Shown one piece after another: positions 9,385 to 17,852 of a stretch of 64,000 nucleotides of DNA; positions within the stretch are counted from its first letter, which is position 1, and each line of letters starts with the position of its first letter. The notes below the pieces were generated by a model, which made no database searches, had not been told where the DNA came from, and saw nothing but the letters and a program-made list of their open reading frames with translations. The translations under genes were made by a program, and so were the position numbers. The stretch comes from Blastocatellia bacterium (GTDB lineage: Bacteria > Acidobacteriota > Blastocatellia > HR10), in NCBI GenBank assembly GCA_025055075.1, contig JANWYV010000020.1, positions 109,235 to 173,234 on the forward strand. Reading direction: 5' to 3'.

Positions 9385-10929
9385 TCATGGCTTGTGCCCC
9401 GAAGGCTCGGGCGATGGCTTCGTGGACGTTGCGGGCGCGCGACCGTGCCCGGCATGACCGAGCCCTTGAAGAGCCGATTTGAGGCGGCTCTCGGAATCGA
9501 TCAGGAAAGTCCCGGAGGTGACGATCCGCTCCCCAGCCCTGACCCCCTCCAAGATGACGTACCGATCTCCCACTCTCGGTCCCACGCGCACGCGACGCGG
9601 TTCAAAATATCCCCCCTCGTGAGCGACGAACAGGATTTGCTCATCGCCGGAATCGAGGACGGCGCTCTCGGGGACCCAGAGATGTCGCCCATAATTGACA
9701 TGGATCTCGACGTTCGCGTACATGTCCGGTTTCAACACGAAGCCCGGATTCGGGAATTCCAAGCGAACCTTCACTGTGCGCGTCACATTGTCCACTTGTG
9801 GGGAGATGTAGCTGATCCGACCTCGAAAGACCTTGCCGGGGAAAGCGGAGGTCGTCATCGTCGCCGCTTGACCGACTCGAACCATTGGCACCTCGGACTC
9901 GTAGATGTCCGCCAGGACCCACACCGTCGAGAGATCAGCGATCACGTAGAGCTCCGTCTCCGGCGTCGCGCGCTGCCGCTCGAAAGCATTGCGCGCGAGG
10001 ATGAACCCGCTCACCGGCGCGTAGAGCGTGAGCGCCCGCAACGGTTGACCGCGTTGGCGGATCCGCTGGATGTCGGCTTCCGGAATATCCCACAATTCCA
10101 ATCGCCGCTTGCTCGCTTCATACAGCGAATCGGCGGCGGCAGCGATCTCCCGATACGCGCTTCGACCGAGCGTCTCTTTCGCTCGCAGCGCCAGCAAATA
10201 TTCCTGCTGCGTGGCTACGAGCTCCGGGCTATACACTTCGACGAGAGGTTGTCCTTTCTGAACAAACTTCCCCACGTAATCCGCATGGACTCTCTCGATC
10301 CAACCTTCGATCTTAGGATGCACGCGGGCGATTTTTGTCTCGTCGTAGGTGATCTTCCCAACGGTCCGGATGGTATGAACGATGGGGCCGAACATCACCT
10401 CGCCGTAAGTGACACCGATGAGCTGTTGCTTGAGGGGGCTGATGTGCACGGTTCCCGGAGGAAGGGTCTCCTCCGCCGTTTCCCGGACACGTTCCTGAGA
10501 TGCGTCCTTCGATGCGGATTCCAACGGCACGAGCGTCATCCCACAGACTGGACATTCGCCCAGTCGCTCGGACTTGTACTCGGGATGCATCGGGCAGTAG
10601 TAGATCGCCTCCGCAGTTGAGCGCGGAGTGATCTCATCGCGCGCCAACCATATCCCCAGCGGCGTTCGCCGCCACTCCTCGCGATACTGGTATGCGATCC
10701 CTCCTACAAGAAGCGCAAGAAGAAGGACACCGGCTCCCCAAAAGCGCCGTGAGCCGAAGCGCTTCTTCTGCTTCCCCCGCTCTCCTTGTGCTTCCTCGCC
10801 CTCGGAAGGTGTCCTCGGCGAAGGCCGATCCGTCTTTTCGCGTGTGGCCGAAGAGGCGTGAGCCGCCCACAGAACGTCCAAGGGGTCTTCCCCCGATGAT
10901 TTCCAGGGCACGTGCGATTCTCTCTCCAT
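9385..10929 (-). CDS. cusB: CusB-type periplasmic membrane-fusion protein with heavy-metal-binding domain
   Basis: Adaptor linking CusA to CusC and passing metal to the pump. 514 residues: a charged cytoplasmic tail, one TM helix at about 63-80, a YYCPMH...CPVCGM heavy-metal-binding module at 111-131, then barrel-sandwich and alpha-hairpin segments (residues about 220-290, ending near DIQRIRQRGQP) and the beta-barrel/MP domain (NPGFVLKPDMYANVEI). The C-terminus is His/Ser/Pro-rich (GHAGHGRAP). GAGGAGG precedes the ATG. The additional CPMH module repeats the one present twice in CopA, so three copies occur in this island. Confidence 0.94.
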   Translation of the reverse strand: MERESHVPWKSSGEDPLDVLWAAHASSATREKTDRPSPRTPSEGEEAQGERGKQKKRFGSRRFWGAGVLLLALLVGGIAYQYREEWRRTPLGIWLARDEITPRSTAEAIYYCPMHPEYKSERLGECPVCGMTLVPLESASKDASQERVRETAEETLPPGTVHISPLKQQLIGVTYGEVMFGPIVHTIRTVGKITYDETKIARVHPKIEGWIERVHADYVGKFVQKGQPLVEVYSPELVATQQEYLLALRAKETLGRSAYREIAAAADSLYEASKRRLELWDIPEADIQRIRQRGQPLRALTLYAPVSGFILARNAFERQRATPETELYVIADLSTVWVLADIYESEVPMVRVGQAATMTTSAFPGKVFRGRISYISPQVDNVTRTVKVRLEFPNPGFVLKPDMYANVEIHVNYGRHLWVPESAVLDSGDEQILFVAHEGGYFEPRRVRVGPRVGDRYVILEGVRAGERIVTSGTFLIDSESRLKSALQGLGHAGHGRAPATSTKPSPEPSGHKP

Positions 10930-10983
10930 CGTTTTCCTCCTCAGCGCTTAAGAGCCACTCATTCGGGAGGTTGGCTCGCGCCT

Positions 10984-12426
10984 TCATCTCACCAACTCTC
11001 TCCCGATGATGGGCTCGAGTTGAGCCAGCGACTTCTGAAAAGTGACGAGCTGTTCGTAATAGCTCGTCTCATAGTCGAGCACGGTGATGAGGCTCGTGAT
11101 GAGCGTCAGGAAATCCACCGTCCCGACCTGATACGCCGCGATCGAAGACTCCAGTGCTAAGGTCGCTTGAGGGATGATTCCCTCCTCATAGAGTCGAAGA
11201 AGCCGATCGGCCGCCATCGCCATCAGATACAAATCCTTCACGCGGAAGAAGAGTTGCGCGCGGATCCCTTCGTGTCGCTGTCGGGCCTCGGCCCATTCAG
11301 CGCCAGCTTCTTCGAGCGCTGGCCGCTGCTTCCGCCAGAAATACAGAGGGAGTTTCACGCTCACGCTGAAGCCCCACATCTCCGGCATCGCCGGGCGCTG
11401 CATGTATTGGAAGCTCACGGCGAAATCCGGGTAGAACTCCTTCTGCGCGAGCGCGATCTGATAGTGGCGGCTGTCCATCACTCGCTCCTGTTGCTTCAGC
11501 TCAGGAGAAGCAGCCGCCATCCTGTATAGCTCCTCGAGCGAAAAAGTGAGCGATCCTCTTTTCACCTCGGTCGTCCGCCCAAGAGGCGCCTCCGGCGAGC
11601 GATTCAACAGAGCGTTGATGAGCGCGACAGTACTTGCTCGTCGCCGCTCCAGAACTGTCAGCCGCTCCAACAGGATCGAAATCTCCGTTTGCGCCTTGAG
11701 GACATCCGCTTGCGCAGCCTTCCCCACCTGATAGCGCGCCTCAGCGATCTTGAGGAATTGTTCAAGCAGACCCTTGACCCGTTGGACGATCTCCAGGGAC
11801 TTGTCCACGAGGTACAACTCGTAATAGGCCACCTTCAGCTCGGAAATCACGCGGCGCCAGATTTGCTCGTAGTTCCACCGCTCGGCTTCCGCCTCCAAAG
11901 CAGCGATCTTCCCCCGGAGGGCGAGCTTTCCAGGGAATGGGATCTCCTGCATGATGCTCACTGTGCGCGCACTGGATGGATCTCCGACCTGAACGGAGAA
12001 CGGCAGCAAATTCCCCACCGAGGCGATCGAAAGCGTGGGTTCCGGTGGTGTCGACATCTGCGGGATGCGCGCCAGGCGGGCCTCATATCGCCGCCGCGCT
12101 TCGAGGATCTCCGGATTAGCGCGCAATGCCTCGGCGATCAACTCGTCGAGCGTGACGAGGGGTTGTTCCACGGACGAAGCGTCCACCCTCCTCCCCTCGT
12201 GCGTTTGCGACGCGAAGTTCATCGAGAGATTCGGCCTCGCCCTTTCCCTCTTAACGCTCATCAACGATTCGATCGATTGTCCGTAGCGAAGCGGCGCGCA
12301 AACGCCGATGAGGAGGATGCTGATCACTCCCTTTACTTTCCAACGGTTGGAGCGGTGGGGAGGGCACCGATTGTCATCGGTTCGTCTGGCCTCGCCGAAA
12401 GTCTCTGCGCTCGTGCGTCTTTTCAT
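10984..12426 (-). CDS. cusC: CusC-type TolC-family outer-membrane efflux protein
   Basis: Outer-membrane channel of the efflux complex. Product of 480 residues from ATG 12426, which has GGAGGCGAGAGA before it; the longer frame from 12471 has no ribosome site. An uncleaved-looking basic N-terminus is followed by a hydrophobic signal segment (VISILLIGVCAPL). Two OEP repeats with long coiled-coil helices are evident (residues about 90-290 and 300-480; NPEILEARRRYEARL, AQADVLKAQTEI, YQVGTVDFLTLITSL). No lipobox of the usual form, so acylation as in E. coli CusC is not supported. First of the cusC-cusB-cusA order. Confidence 0.9.
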   Translation of the reverse strand: MKRRTSAETFGEARRTDDNRCPPHRSNRWKVKGVISILLIGVCAPLRYGQSIESLMSVKRERARPNLSMNFASQTHEGRRVDASSVEQPLVTLDELIAEALRANPEILEARRRYEARLARIPQMSTPPEPTLSIASVGNLLPFSVQVGDPSSARTVSIMQEIPFPGKLALRGKIAALEAEAERWNYEQIWRRVISELKVAYYELYLVDKSLEIVQRVKGLLEQFLKIAEARYQVGKAAQADVLKAQTEISILLERLTVLERRRASTVALINALLNRSPEAPLGRTTEVKRGSLTFSLEELYRMAAASPELKQQERVMDSRHYQIALAQKEFYPDFAVSFQYMQRPAMPEMWGFSVSVKLPLYFWRKQRPALEEAGAEWAEARQRHEGIRAQLFFRVKDLYLMAMAADRLLRLYEEGIIPQATLALESSIAAYQVGTVDFLTLITSLITVLDYETSYYEQLVTFQKSLAQLEPIIGRELVR

Positions 12427-12557
12427 TCTCTCGCCTCCGAACTCAAGGAATCCACTGCGCGCTCTCCGCACGCGCGATGGGAGAAGAGCTTCAAAAAAAG
12501 AGGGAAGCGGGGATCGCCGCGCGAAGACGGCCGATCACCTGGAGCGTGGTGAAGACG

Positions 12558-12986
12558 CTAAATGCGCAGGACGGCGAAGCGCAAATAAATCGGAGGAGCG
12601 ATCGAAGAGAAGTCGTCTGAAGAGATGCGCCATCTCACGGGAGGAGGGATCCCGTCAGGAACGATATCGGTCGAACGTCCTCCCTCCCTCTCCTGAAGGG
12701 AGGTGGCTGAAGATGGTGGGATCATCTCGCCCGACGTTCCTGTCGGCGCTGAATTGAGGAAACAACATGGACGAGCCCCCATCTCCTGCCAGGCAGGAAC
12801 GGGCATCCCTTGAGGGATCTCACACGCCATCGGGCGCACAAGGCGCCGCGATTCGGACTGGGCAGGACGATCACAACAGCAGCGGATCAGAGGGATGGCG
12901 CACAACGATCGCGCACACAAGACCATCTCTTGTCCCGCGCCCCCGCTGGCGAGGAGTAATAGAACGATGGTGAAGGCTCGTTTCAT
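12558..12986 (-). CDS. Cys-rich exported protein leading the copper efflux operon (unknown)
   Basis: 142 residues with a clear signal peptide (MKRAFTIVLLLLASGGAGQE). The mature part has eight Cys, including a triplet CCC at 36-38 and pairs at 74-75, and several Met (MACEIPQGMPVPAWQEMG), a composition expected of a copper-binding or copper-sensing exported protein. No family recognised. It is the first gene behind the predicted promoter 12998-13027, 131 nt before cusC. The -10 box ends only 11 nt before the ATG and there is no Shine-Dalgarno, so translation is probably nearly leaderless. Function inferred from context. Confidence 0.65.
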   Translation of the reverse strand: MKRAFTIVLLLLASGGAGQEMVLCARSLCAIPLIRCCCDRPAQSESRRLVRPMACEIPQGMPVPAWQEMGARPCCFLNSAPTGTSGEMIPPSSATSLQEREGGRSTDIVPDGIPPPVRWRISSDDFSSIAPPIYLRFAVLRI

Positions 12987-12997
12987 CGCGAGGCGAA

Positions 12998-13027
12998 ATT
13001 GTATCCCCTCGCTGCTTCTTCCGTCAA
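12998..13027 (-). promoter_or_regulatory. Predicted promoter of the copper island
   Basis: On the minus strand TTGACG (13027-13022), an 18-nt spacer and TACAAT (13003-12998). The expected transcription start falls about 5 nt before ATG 12986. No clear inverted-repeat operator was seen. Confidence 0.6.
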
Positions 13028-13075
13028 GTTTCGATGCGCAGGGGGTGGTAACTCGCGAGGTTCCTGCAGGGGAGA

Positions 13076-13105
13076 TTGCCGCCGCCGTAACCTCGCAGTT
13101 ATAAT
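13076..13105 (+). promoter_or_regulatory. Predicted promoter of the cobalamin adenosyltransferase gene
   Basis: TTGCCG (13076-13081), 18-nt spacer and a perfect -10 TATAAT (13100-13105). The transcription start should lie near 13112, so the in-frame GTG at 13106 would not be transcribed and ATG 13118 is favoured. Confidence 0.6.
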
Positions 13106-13117
13106 GTGAGCGCGTTT

Positions 13118-13693
13118 ATGCGCATCACGAAGGTGTACACGCGAACAGGTGATCGAGGAGAGACTTCGCTCGTCGGCGGCCGACGTGTGCGAAAGGATTC
13201 TGCACGCGTGGAGGCCTATGGAGATGTAGATGAGTTGAATTCGCTCCTTGGCGTCGTGCGAGCCCACATGGGGGATTCTCCGGTGAATCGGCTCCTGGCC
13301 GAGGTTCAGAATGAGCTGTTCACAGTGGGCGCGGATCTGGCCAGCCCATTGGAGATCAAAGCTCCGCGGATTGAGCCGGATCATATCGCGCGCCTAGAGC
13401 AGGCCATAGATGAATGGAACAGCACGCTTCCTCCCCTGCGGGAATTCATTCTTCCGGGGGGCGCCGTGCCGGGCGCTTTGCTTCATCTGGCGCGCACCGT
13501 CGCCCGTCGCGCCGAACGGCGCGTCGTGCGGCTGGCGGCCGAGGAACCGATCAACGAACACGTCCTCGTCTATTTGAACCGCCTCTCCGATCTCCTCTTT
13601 GTCCTGGCGCGCGTGGTCAATCGCGAGCTTCGGGCGATGGAAGAGGAAGCGAGCTTTGGATCCCCACGGTCCTCTACACCCCCTTCCTCTTGA
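13118..13693 (+). CDS. ATP:cob(I)alamin adenosyltransferase, PduO type
   Basis: Transfers the adenosyl group of ATP to cob(I)alamin, making coenzyme B12, in the cytoplasm. 191 residues; the family signature TRTGDRGETSL (ATP-binding N-terminus) is followed by RVEAYGDVDELNS, LFTVGADLA, FILPGG and the C-terminal helix NRLSDLLFVLAR. It is of the trimeric PduO/MMAB class. A GTG at 13106 would add four residues, but it abuts the -10 box; ATG 13118 would give a near-leaderless mRNA. The only nearby B12-dependent candidate is the radical SAM protein at 31.5-33.3 kb. Confidence 0.92.
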   Translation: MRITKVYTRTGDRGETSLVGGRRVRKDSARVEAYGDVDELNSLLGVVRAHMGDSPVNRLLAEVQNELFTVGADLASPLEIKAPRIEPDHIARLEQAIDEWNSTLPPLREFILPGGAVPGALLHLARTVARRAERRVVRLAAEEPINEHVLVYLNRLSDLLFVLARVVNRELRAMEEEASFGSPRSSTPPSS

Positions 13694-13780
13694 GCTCGTC
13701 GCGGGAAGCTCGCTTCTCTCGGGGTGATCGGGAGATTGCGACGAAGGCGGCCGGCATTGACGACGCACGGCTGATGAGCG

Positions 13781-15913
13781 ATGACGAACGAGCGACGGTG
13801 GGTTCGCATCGGAGTCACCGTGGACGAGGATGGCGCGTGCGCCGTAGCGCTCGATCATGAGACGTTGGAGGTGATCGCCGCTCATCACGCGCGCTCGCAA
13901 GACCCCGCAGGGTCATCTGCGACATGGGCGCTTCGCGCCGAAGTGATTCGGCAAGTTCTTCATGCCCTCCTCTCGAAAGGCGATTTTTCTCCAGAACGCG
14001 TGCTCTGCCTCTCGTTGGGGACGACTTTCGGCGTGGACGCGGCCTTACAAGCCCGCCCAACGCGCATTGGACTTTTGGATCTTGATCCGCCGATGATGCC
14101 CCAACGGAGTGAAGAAGAAACAACGTCGCTGCTATCTGGATGTTCGGCGTCCGTCGTGCGCTTGACTGCGCGTTCGCACAATCTGGAGGAGGACGGACTC
14201 GACGCACTCTACGTCCTCCGCGCGCGCGAAGCAACAGGGATCGTCCTCAACCCAAGTGAGCGCTCCAACGTCCATGCGGTAGAGGCGCTTCTTGAATTCC
14301 GCTCGCGCTTTGGTCTGCCGATGTGCAGCGTCTCGGAGTTCTCCGCGGATGCGGATCCGACGCTTCGGCTTCACGCGGCGATCGGCTTGGTGACGGCTCT
14401 GGGCGAGGTCTTCCAGATAGGAGAACTTCTCACCCGAAGCGCGCGACGCATAGGGCTTCGCGCGCCGCTCTTCCTCGTTCGCAATGACGGGGGACTGGCT
14501 TCGTGGAAGGCGCTCCTTCGCCGTCCCACCCTTGGCTTTCTCTCTGGGCCCGTCGCCAACATCCTCGGTGCGCTTCGTCGAGCGAAAGCTCGAGATGGGG
14601 TTCTCATCCAAATGGGGCGAAGCTCCACACATATCGCGATGATCCACCAGGGACGTCCGCTGGGGGGAAATGCCGAACTGGCGCACAAGCGAGTACCTCT
14701 GCGGGCGTTCGAACTCCTTTCGCTTCCGATAGGAAGCGGGAGCGTGGTGAGATTTCAACGGGGGACGATCGCGGGCGTCGGCCCATGGAGCGCCGCGGGA
14801 CTAGGGATTGCCCCGGCTCGGGAAGCGCCGCAAGAATTGCTAGGAAGCGCGCGCGTGACGGTATTCGCCCCGGCGCCCGGGCACGCGGAGGAGCTTTTGC
14901 TGCTGATCACCTCCGATGGACGCCGATACGCGCTCACTGTGGGAGACGCTGCGCTTTGCTTGGGACTCTTGGAATCCAATGCGATGGACGAGCGACGAGC
15001 GACTGCTCGAAAGGCCTTCGAGAGCCTCGCGGCGCGACTTGCGCTCGCTCCCGAAGATGTGGCCGAGTTAGTTCTCGAACGCGCGACACAAGCGCTCGCG
15101 AATGCGGTTCGACAAGTCTTGCATCGGCGCCCGCTATTCCCTCCTCCGTCACTCATCGGGATAGGGGCATCGGCTCCACTCTTCCTCCCCCTTCTTGCGC
15201 AGCGGCTCGGGCTCTCCTCCGTTCTCCTTGAGCACAGCGAGCTAATGGGCGCATTCGGCGCGGCATGTGCTGACCTTCAAGAGACGATCGAACGATCGCT
15301 CGCGCGACCGGAGGAAATGGAACGCTTGCGCCGAGAAGCCGAACACGCCCTTCTCGCATCTGGCGCCGAACGCTCATCGCTTGTGGCAGACGCTCATTGG
15401 GATCCGCAAACCTCGCGGGCGCGCCTTATAGTGATAGGGCGAGTGAGCCCATATCCTGAGCTTCCCACTCCCCGCGTGACGCCGGATCAGCGATGGACTC
15501 TTGCCGCCCGCTTGATGGGCGTCCCGGAAGATCGCGTGGAGTTGGTGGCGGAAACCGAGGAATTCGAAATCTACCGAGGGCGCGCGACCGTTGGTCGCTT
15601 CTTCAAATGGCGAGGGACTGCGACGACGAAAGCCTGTATTTGCGACAAGGAAGGGAACGTGACGCTTGCGCTGGAAGAAGCGACGATCCTCACAACGACC
15701 GTCGCGGAGATAGCGAGCGTTCTCGCGCACTTGTTCGAGGACGAGCAAACGGCCGCCCGCACGATGCAGCTGTACCTATTGGCTGCAATGCAACTGCTTG
15801 ATCTCTCGCGCGCAGCCTCTCGAGATCAAGCCCAACGATGGGCTGAACGCGCCTTGTGCGGCCTTTCGCCCACAGAGCCGGTCTTTCTGGTCAGAGGATA
15901 CCGCCGAGCATGA
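13781..15913 (+). CDS. HyuA-like (hydantoinase/oxoprolinase family) protein with degenerate nucleotide-binding motifs
   Basis: 710 residues with the overall order of Hydant_A_N then hydantoinase A. Recognisable landmarks are LSLGTTFGVDAALQ (77-90, family HGTTVATNALL), NDGGLASWKALLRRP (235-249) and FLSGPVANILGA (253-264), and LMGAFGAACAD near the C-terminal part. The two phosphate-binding signatures of the family are lost: the N-terminal DxGGTxTD reads TVDEDGAC (13-20) and the central DMGGTSTD reads QMGRSSTH (277-284). ATP-dependent lactam hydrolysis is therefore doubtful. It stands alone without a HyuB partner. A divergent enzyme or a pseudoenzyme are both possible; the frame is intact, so not a pseudogene. 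Confidence 0.7.
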   Translation: MTNERRWVRIGVTVDEDGACAVALDHETLEVIAAHHARSQDPAGSSATWALRAEVIRQVLHALLSKGDFSPERVLCLSLGTTFGVDAALQARPTRIGLLDLDPPMMPQRSEEETTSLLSGCSASVVRLTARSHNLEEDGLDALYVLRAREATGIVLNPSERSNVHAVEALLEFRSRFGLPMCSVSEFSADADPTLRLHAAIGLVTALGEVFQIGELLTRSARRIGLRAPLFLVRNDGGLASWKALLRRPTLGFLSGPVANILGALRRAKARDGVLIQMGRSSTHIAMIHQGRPLGGNAELAHKRVPLRAFELLSLPIGSGSVVRFQRGTIAGVGPWSAAGLGIAPAREAPQELLGSARVTVFAPAPGHAEELLLLITSDGRRYALTVGDAALCLGLLESNAMDERRATARKAFESLAARLALAPEDVAELVLERATQALANAVRQVLHRRPLFPPPSLIGIGASAPLFLPLLAQRLGLSSVLLEHSELMGAFGAACADLQETIERSLARPEEMERLRREAEHALLASGAERSSLVADAHWDPQTSRARLIVIGRVSPYPELPTPRVTPDQRWTLAARLMGVPEDRVELVAETEEFEIYRGRATVGRFFKWRGTATTKACICDKEGNVTLALEEATILTTTVAEIASVLAHLFEDEQTAARTMQLYLLAAMQLLDLSRAASRDQAQRWAERALCGLSPTEPVFLVRGYRRA

Positions 15914-15979
15914 ATCTTTCTCATCCGCGCCCGGGCTGATGGCGAAGGCCTCTCGCGTCGTGTGCGCGCTGATCTTCCG

Positions 15980-16009
15980 TTGACAAATTCCCGGCATGCC
16001 GCGTACCAT
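15980..16009 (+). promoter_or_regulatory. Predicted promoter of the ROK kinase gene
   Basis: TTGACA (15980-15985), 18-nt spacer, TACCAT (16004-16009), 45 nt before the ATG at 16054. Confidence 0.55.
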
Positions 16010-16053
16010 GCGCGTCCTTGCCCGAACCCGCTTTGGAAAGGAGGAGGTTCGAG

Positions 16054-17019
16054 ATGAGCGATGAGCGAGCCATCATCGGCGTCGACATCGGGGGAACGAA
16101 GATCGCCACCGGAATCGTTTGCGGCACGCGCGTTCTGGAACGCGTCTTCCTTCCCACACTGGCGGATCGGTCGAAGGAAGAGGTGTTGCATCAAGTCTTC
16201 GCCTCTGTGGACCTCGTCCTCGAACGCGCGAGCCATCGCATCGAACAGATTGATGGCATCGGCGTCGTCGCTCCTGGCCCTCTCGATCCTCGAACGGGCA
16301 CATTGCTTTATTCCCCGAACATCCCGGCCTTGAAGGATGTCCCCATCGTTCGCCTCATGCGCGAGCGCTACGGCCGTCCCGTGCGCATTGAAAACGACGC
16401 GAACGCCGCTGGACTGGCCGAGGCCCTCTTTGGAGCGGGCGCCGGATACGAGCACGTCTTCTACGTCACCGTGAGCACTGGGATCGGAACGGGCGTCATC
16501 CTCGGCGGCAAGATCTATGGGGGACGAACCGGCATGGCTGTCGAGGCCGGACATGTCACCATTGACTACGATGGACCGCTCTGCAACTGTGGCCATCGGG
16601 GATGCATCGAAGCCTTCGCTTCGGGCACGGCCATCACCCGACGGACGAAGGAGAAGCTGCGTCAAGCGATGGTCCCCTCGCTCCTCCATGATCTCGTCGC
16701 TGGGGATCTGGAGGCCATCACGCCCATCGTCGTGGGTGAAGCCGCCCGACGAGGAGACCCGCTCGCTCTGGAGGTCGTCGAGGAGACGGCGCGTTTTCTA
16801 AGCATTTGGCTTGGGGGGATGATCAACGTCTTCGATCCCGATATCATCGTCTTAGGCGGAGGCGTCTCGCAATGGGGCGATCTCTTGTTCTCCCGTCTGC
16901 GCCAGCTCACGCCGATGTATTCGATCCTCCCGCGCGCGGCTGAGATCGCCATTGTCCCTACCCGCTTGGAAGCGGATGTCGGCATTCTCGGAGCCGCTGC
17001 ACTTTTCGCTTCCACGTGA
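16054..17019 (+). CDS. ROK-family sugar kinase, probably glucokinase
   Basis: Phosphorylates a hexose (glucose or N-acetylated amino sugar) with ATP. 321 residues from ATG 16054, which follows AGGAGGAGG; an upstream in-frame ATG at 16018 has no ribosome site. Phosphate loop DIGGTKIATG (11-20), catalytic Asp in END (D115), ROK zinc motif with H167 and CNCGHRGC (C177, C179, C184), then IEAFASGTAI. No HTH domain is attached, so it is an enzyme and not a ROK repressor. Substrate cannot be fixed from sequence. It ends 9 nt from the convergent methyltransferase gene. Confidence 0.9.
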   Translation: MSDERAIIGVDIGGTKIATGIVCGTRVLERVFLPTLADRSKEEVLHQVFASVDLVLERASHRIEQIDGIGVVAPGPLDPRTGTLLYSPNIPALKDVPIVRLMRERYGRPVRIENDANAAGLAEALFGAGAGYEHVFYVTVSTGIGTGVILGGKIYGGRTGMAVEAGHVTIDYDGPLCNCGHRGCIEAFASGTAITRRTKEKLRQAMVPSLLHDLVAGDLEAITPIVVGEAARRGDPLALEVVEETARFLSIWLGGMINVFDPDIIVLGGGVSQWGDLLFSRLRQLTPMYSILPRAAEIAIVPTRLEADVGILGAAALFAST

Positions 17020-17028
17020 GCCCATGGC

Positions 17029-17655
17029 TCACAATTTCAAACTCACCGAGAGGCCATCGCGCAGAGGGATGATCGTCGTCAACAAGTCCGGCGATGAGAA
17101 GAGCAGCCGATTGAACTCGCGAATGGCCGCGGTCTCCCGATCAGTCTCCCCACGCGCGACGCGCCCGCTCCACAAGACATTGTCGGCCACCAAGAGACCA
17201 CCGCGTCGCAACCGCGGCACGGCCTTGCGAAAGACGTCCGGATATTGATGCTTGTCCACGTCGTTGAAGATCAGATCGAACTGTCCCTCCACCTGGTCCA
17301 GGAGCAGCAACGCATCGCCGACTAGAATCCGGACTCGATCGGCGACGCCCGCACGCCGAAAATACCCGAGCGCTTCGCGCGCATTGGTCGGATTGTTATC
17401 GGTGTAATACACGACCCCATCCTCGGGGACGGCCAAAGCCAGCCAGATCGTCGAGTATCCGATCGCCGATCCCATCTCGAAGATCCGCCGTGCGCCAATC
17501 ATGCGCGCCAATTGGTGCAACCATCGGCCCACGATCGGACCGACGATGGGAATACGCCGCCGATGGGCTACCTCCTCCTGCTCGAGGAGTACATCGAGGC
17601 GATCGGGAGAGAAACTCTCGATGTATCGAGCGACGTCTTCGTAAAGGATGCCCAT
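17029..17655 (-). CDS. SAM-dependent O-methyltransferase (COMT class)
   Basis: 208-residue cation-dependent methyltransferase related to caffeoyl-CoA O-methyltransferases. SAM site ...EMGSAIGYSTIWLA, acidic residue after strand 2 (YYTDNNPTNA), metal ligands in NDVDKHQYP and ADNVLWSG. Substrate unknown; bacterial members often act on catechols or unknown hydroxylated compounds. It lies 197 nt downstream of ilvC on the same strand, with no clear terminator or promoter in that gap, so it may be read through from the ilv operon. Nothing else in the gap 17656-17852 was recognised. Confidence 0.88.
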   Translation of the reverse strand: MGILYEDVARYIESFSPDRLDVLLEQEEVAHRRRIPIVGPIVGRWLHQLARMIGARRIFEMGSAIGYSTIWLALAVPEDGVVYYTDNNPTNAREALGYFRRAGVADRVRILVGDALLLLDQVEGQFDLIFNDVDKHQYPDVFRKAVPRLRRGGLLVADNVLWSGRVARGETDRETAAIREFNRLLFSSPDLLTTIIPLRDGLSVSLKL

Positions 17656-17852
17656 GCCCCCTCCTCCCCGCTGATTCTCAGAGCCCGAATGACCTCACCA
17701 GCGTCCCGCCGAATGCCGCAAGGAAATACCTTGGCAGAAGCTCCTTCCGAGAGCAAGGAGGTGAAGATCGTCTCCAAACCGCGAGGAGGAGATCGTGGAG
17801 ACCACTCCTTCGTTGTCCTCGCCGCGTATGTCTGCTGAAGTCCAGAAGCAAT

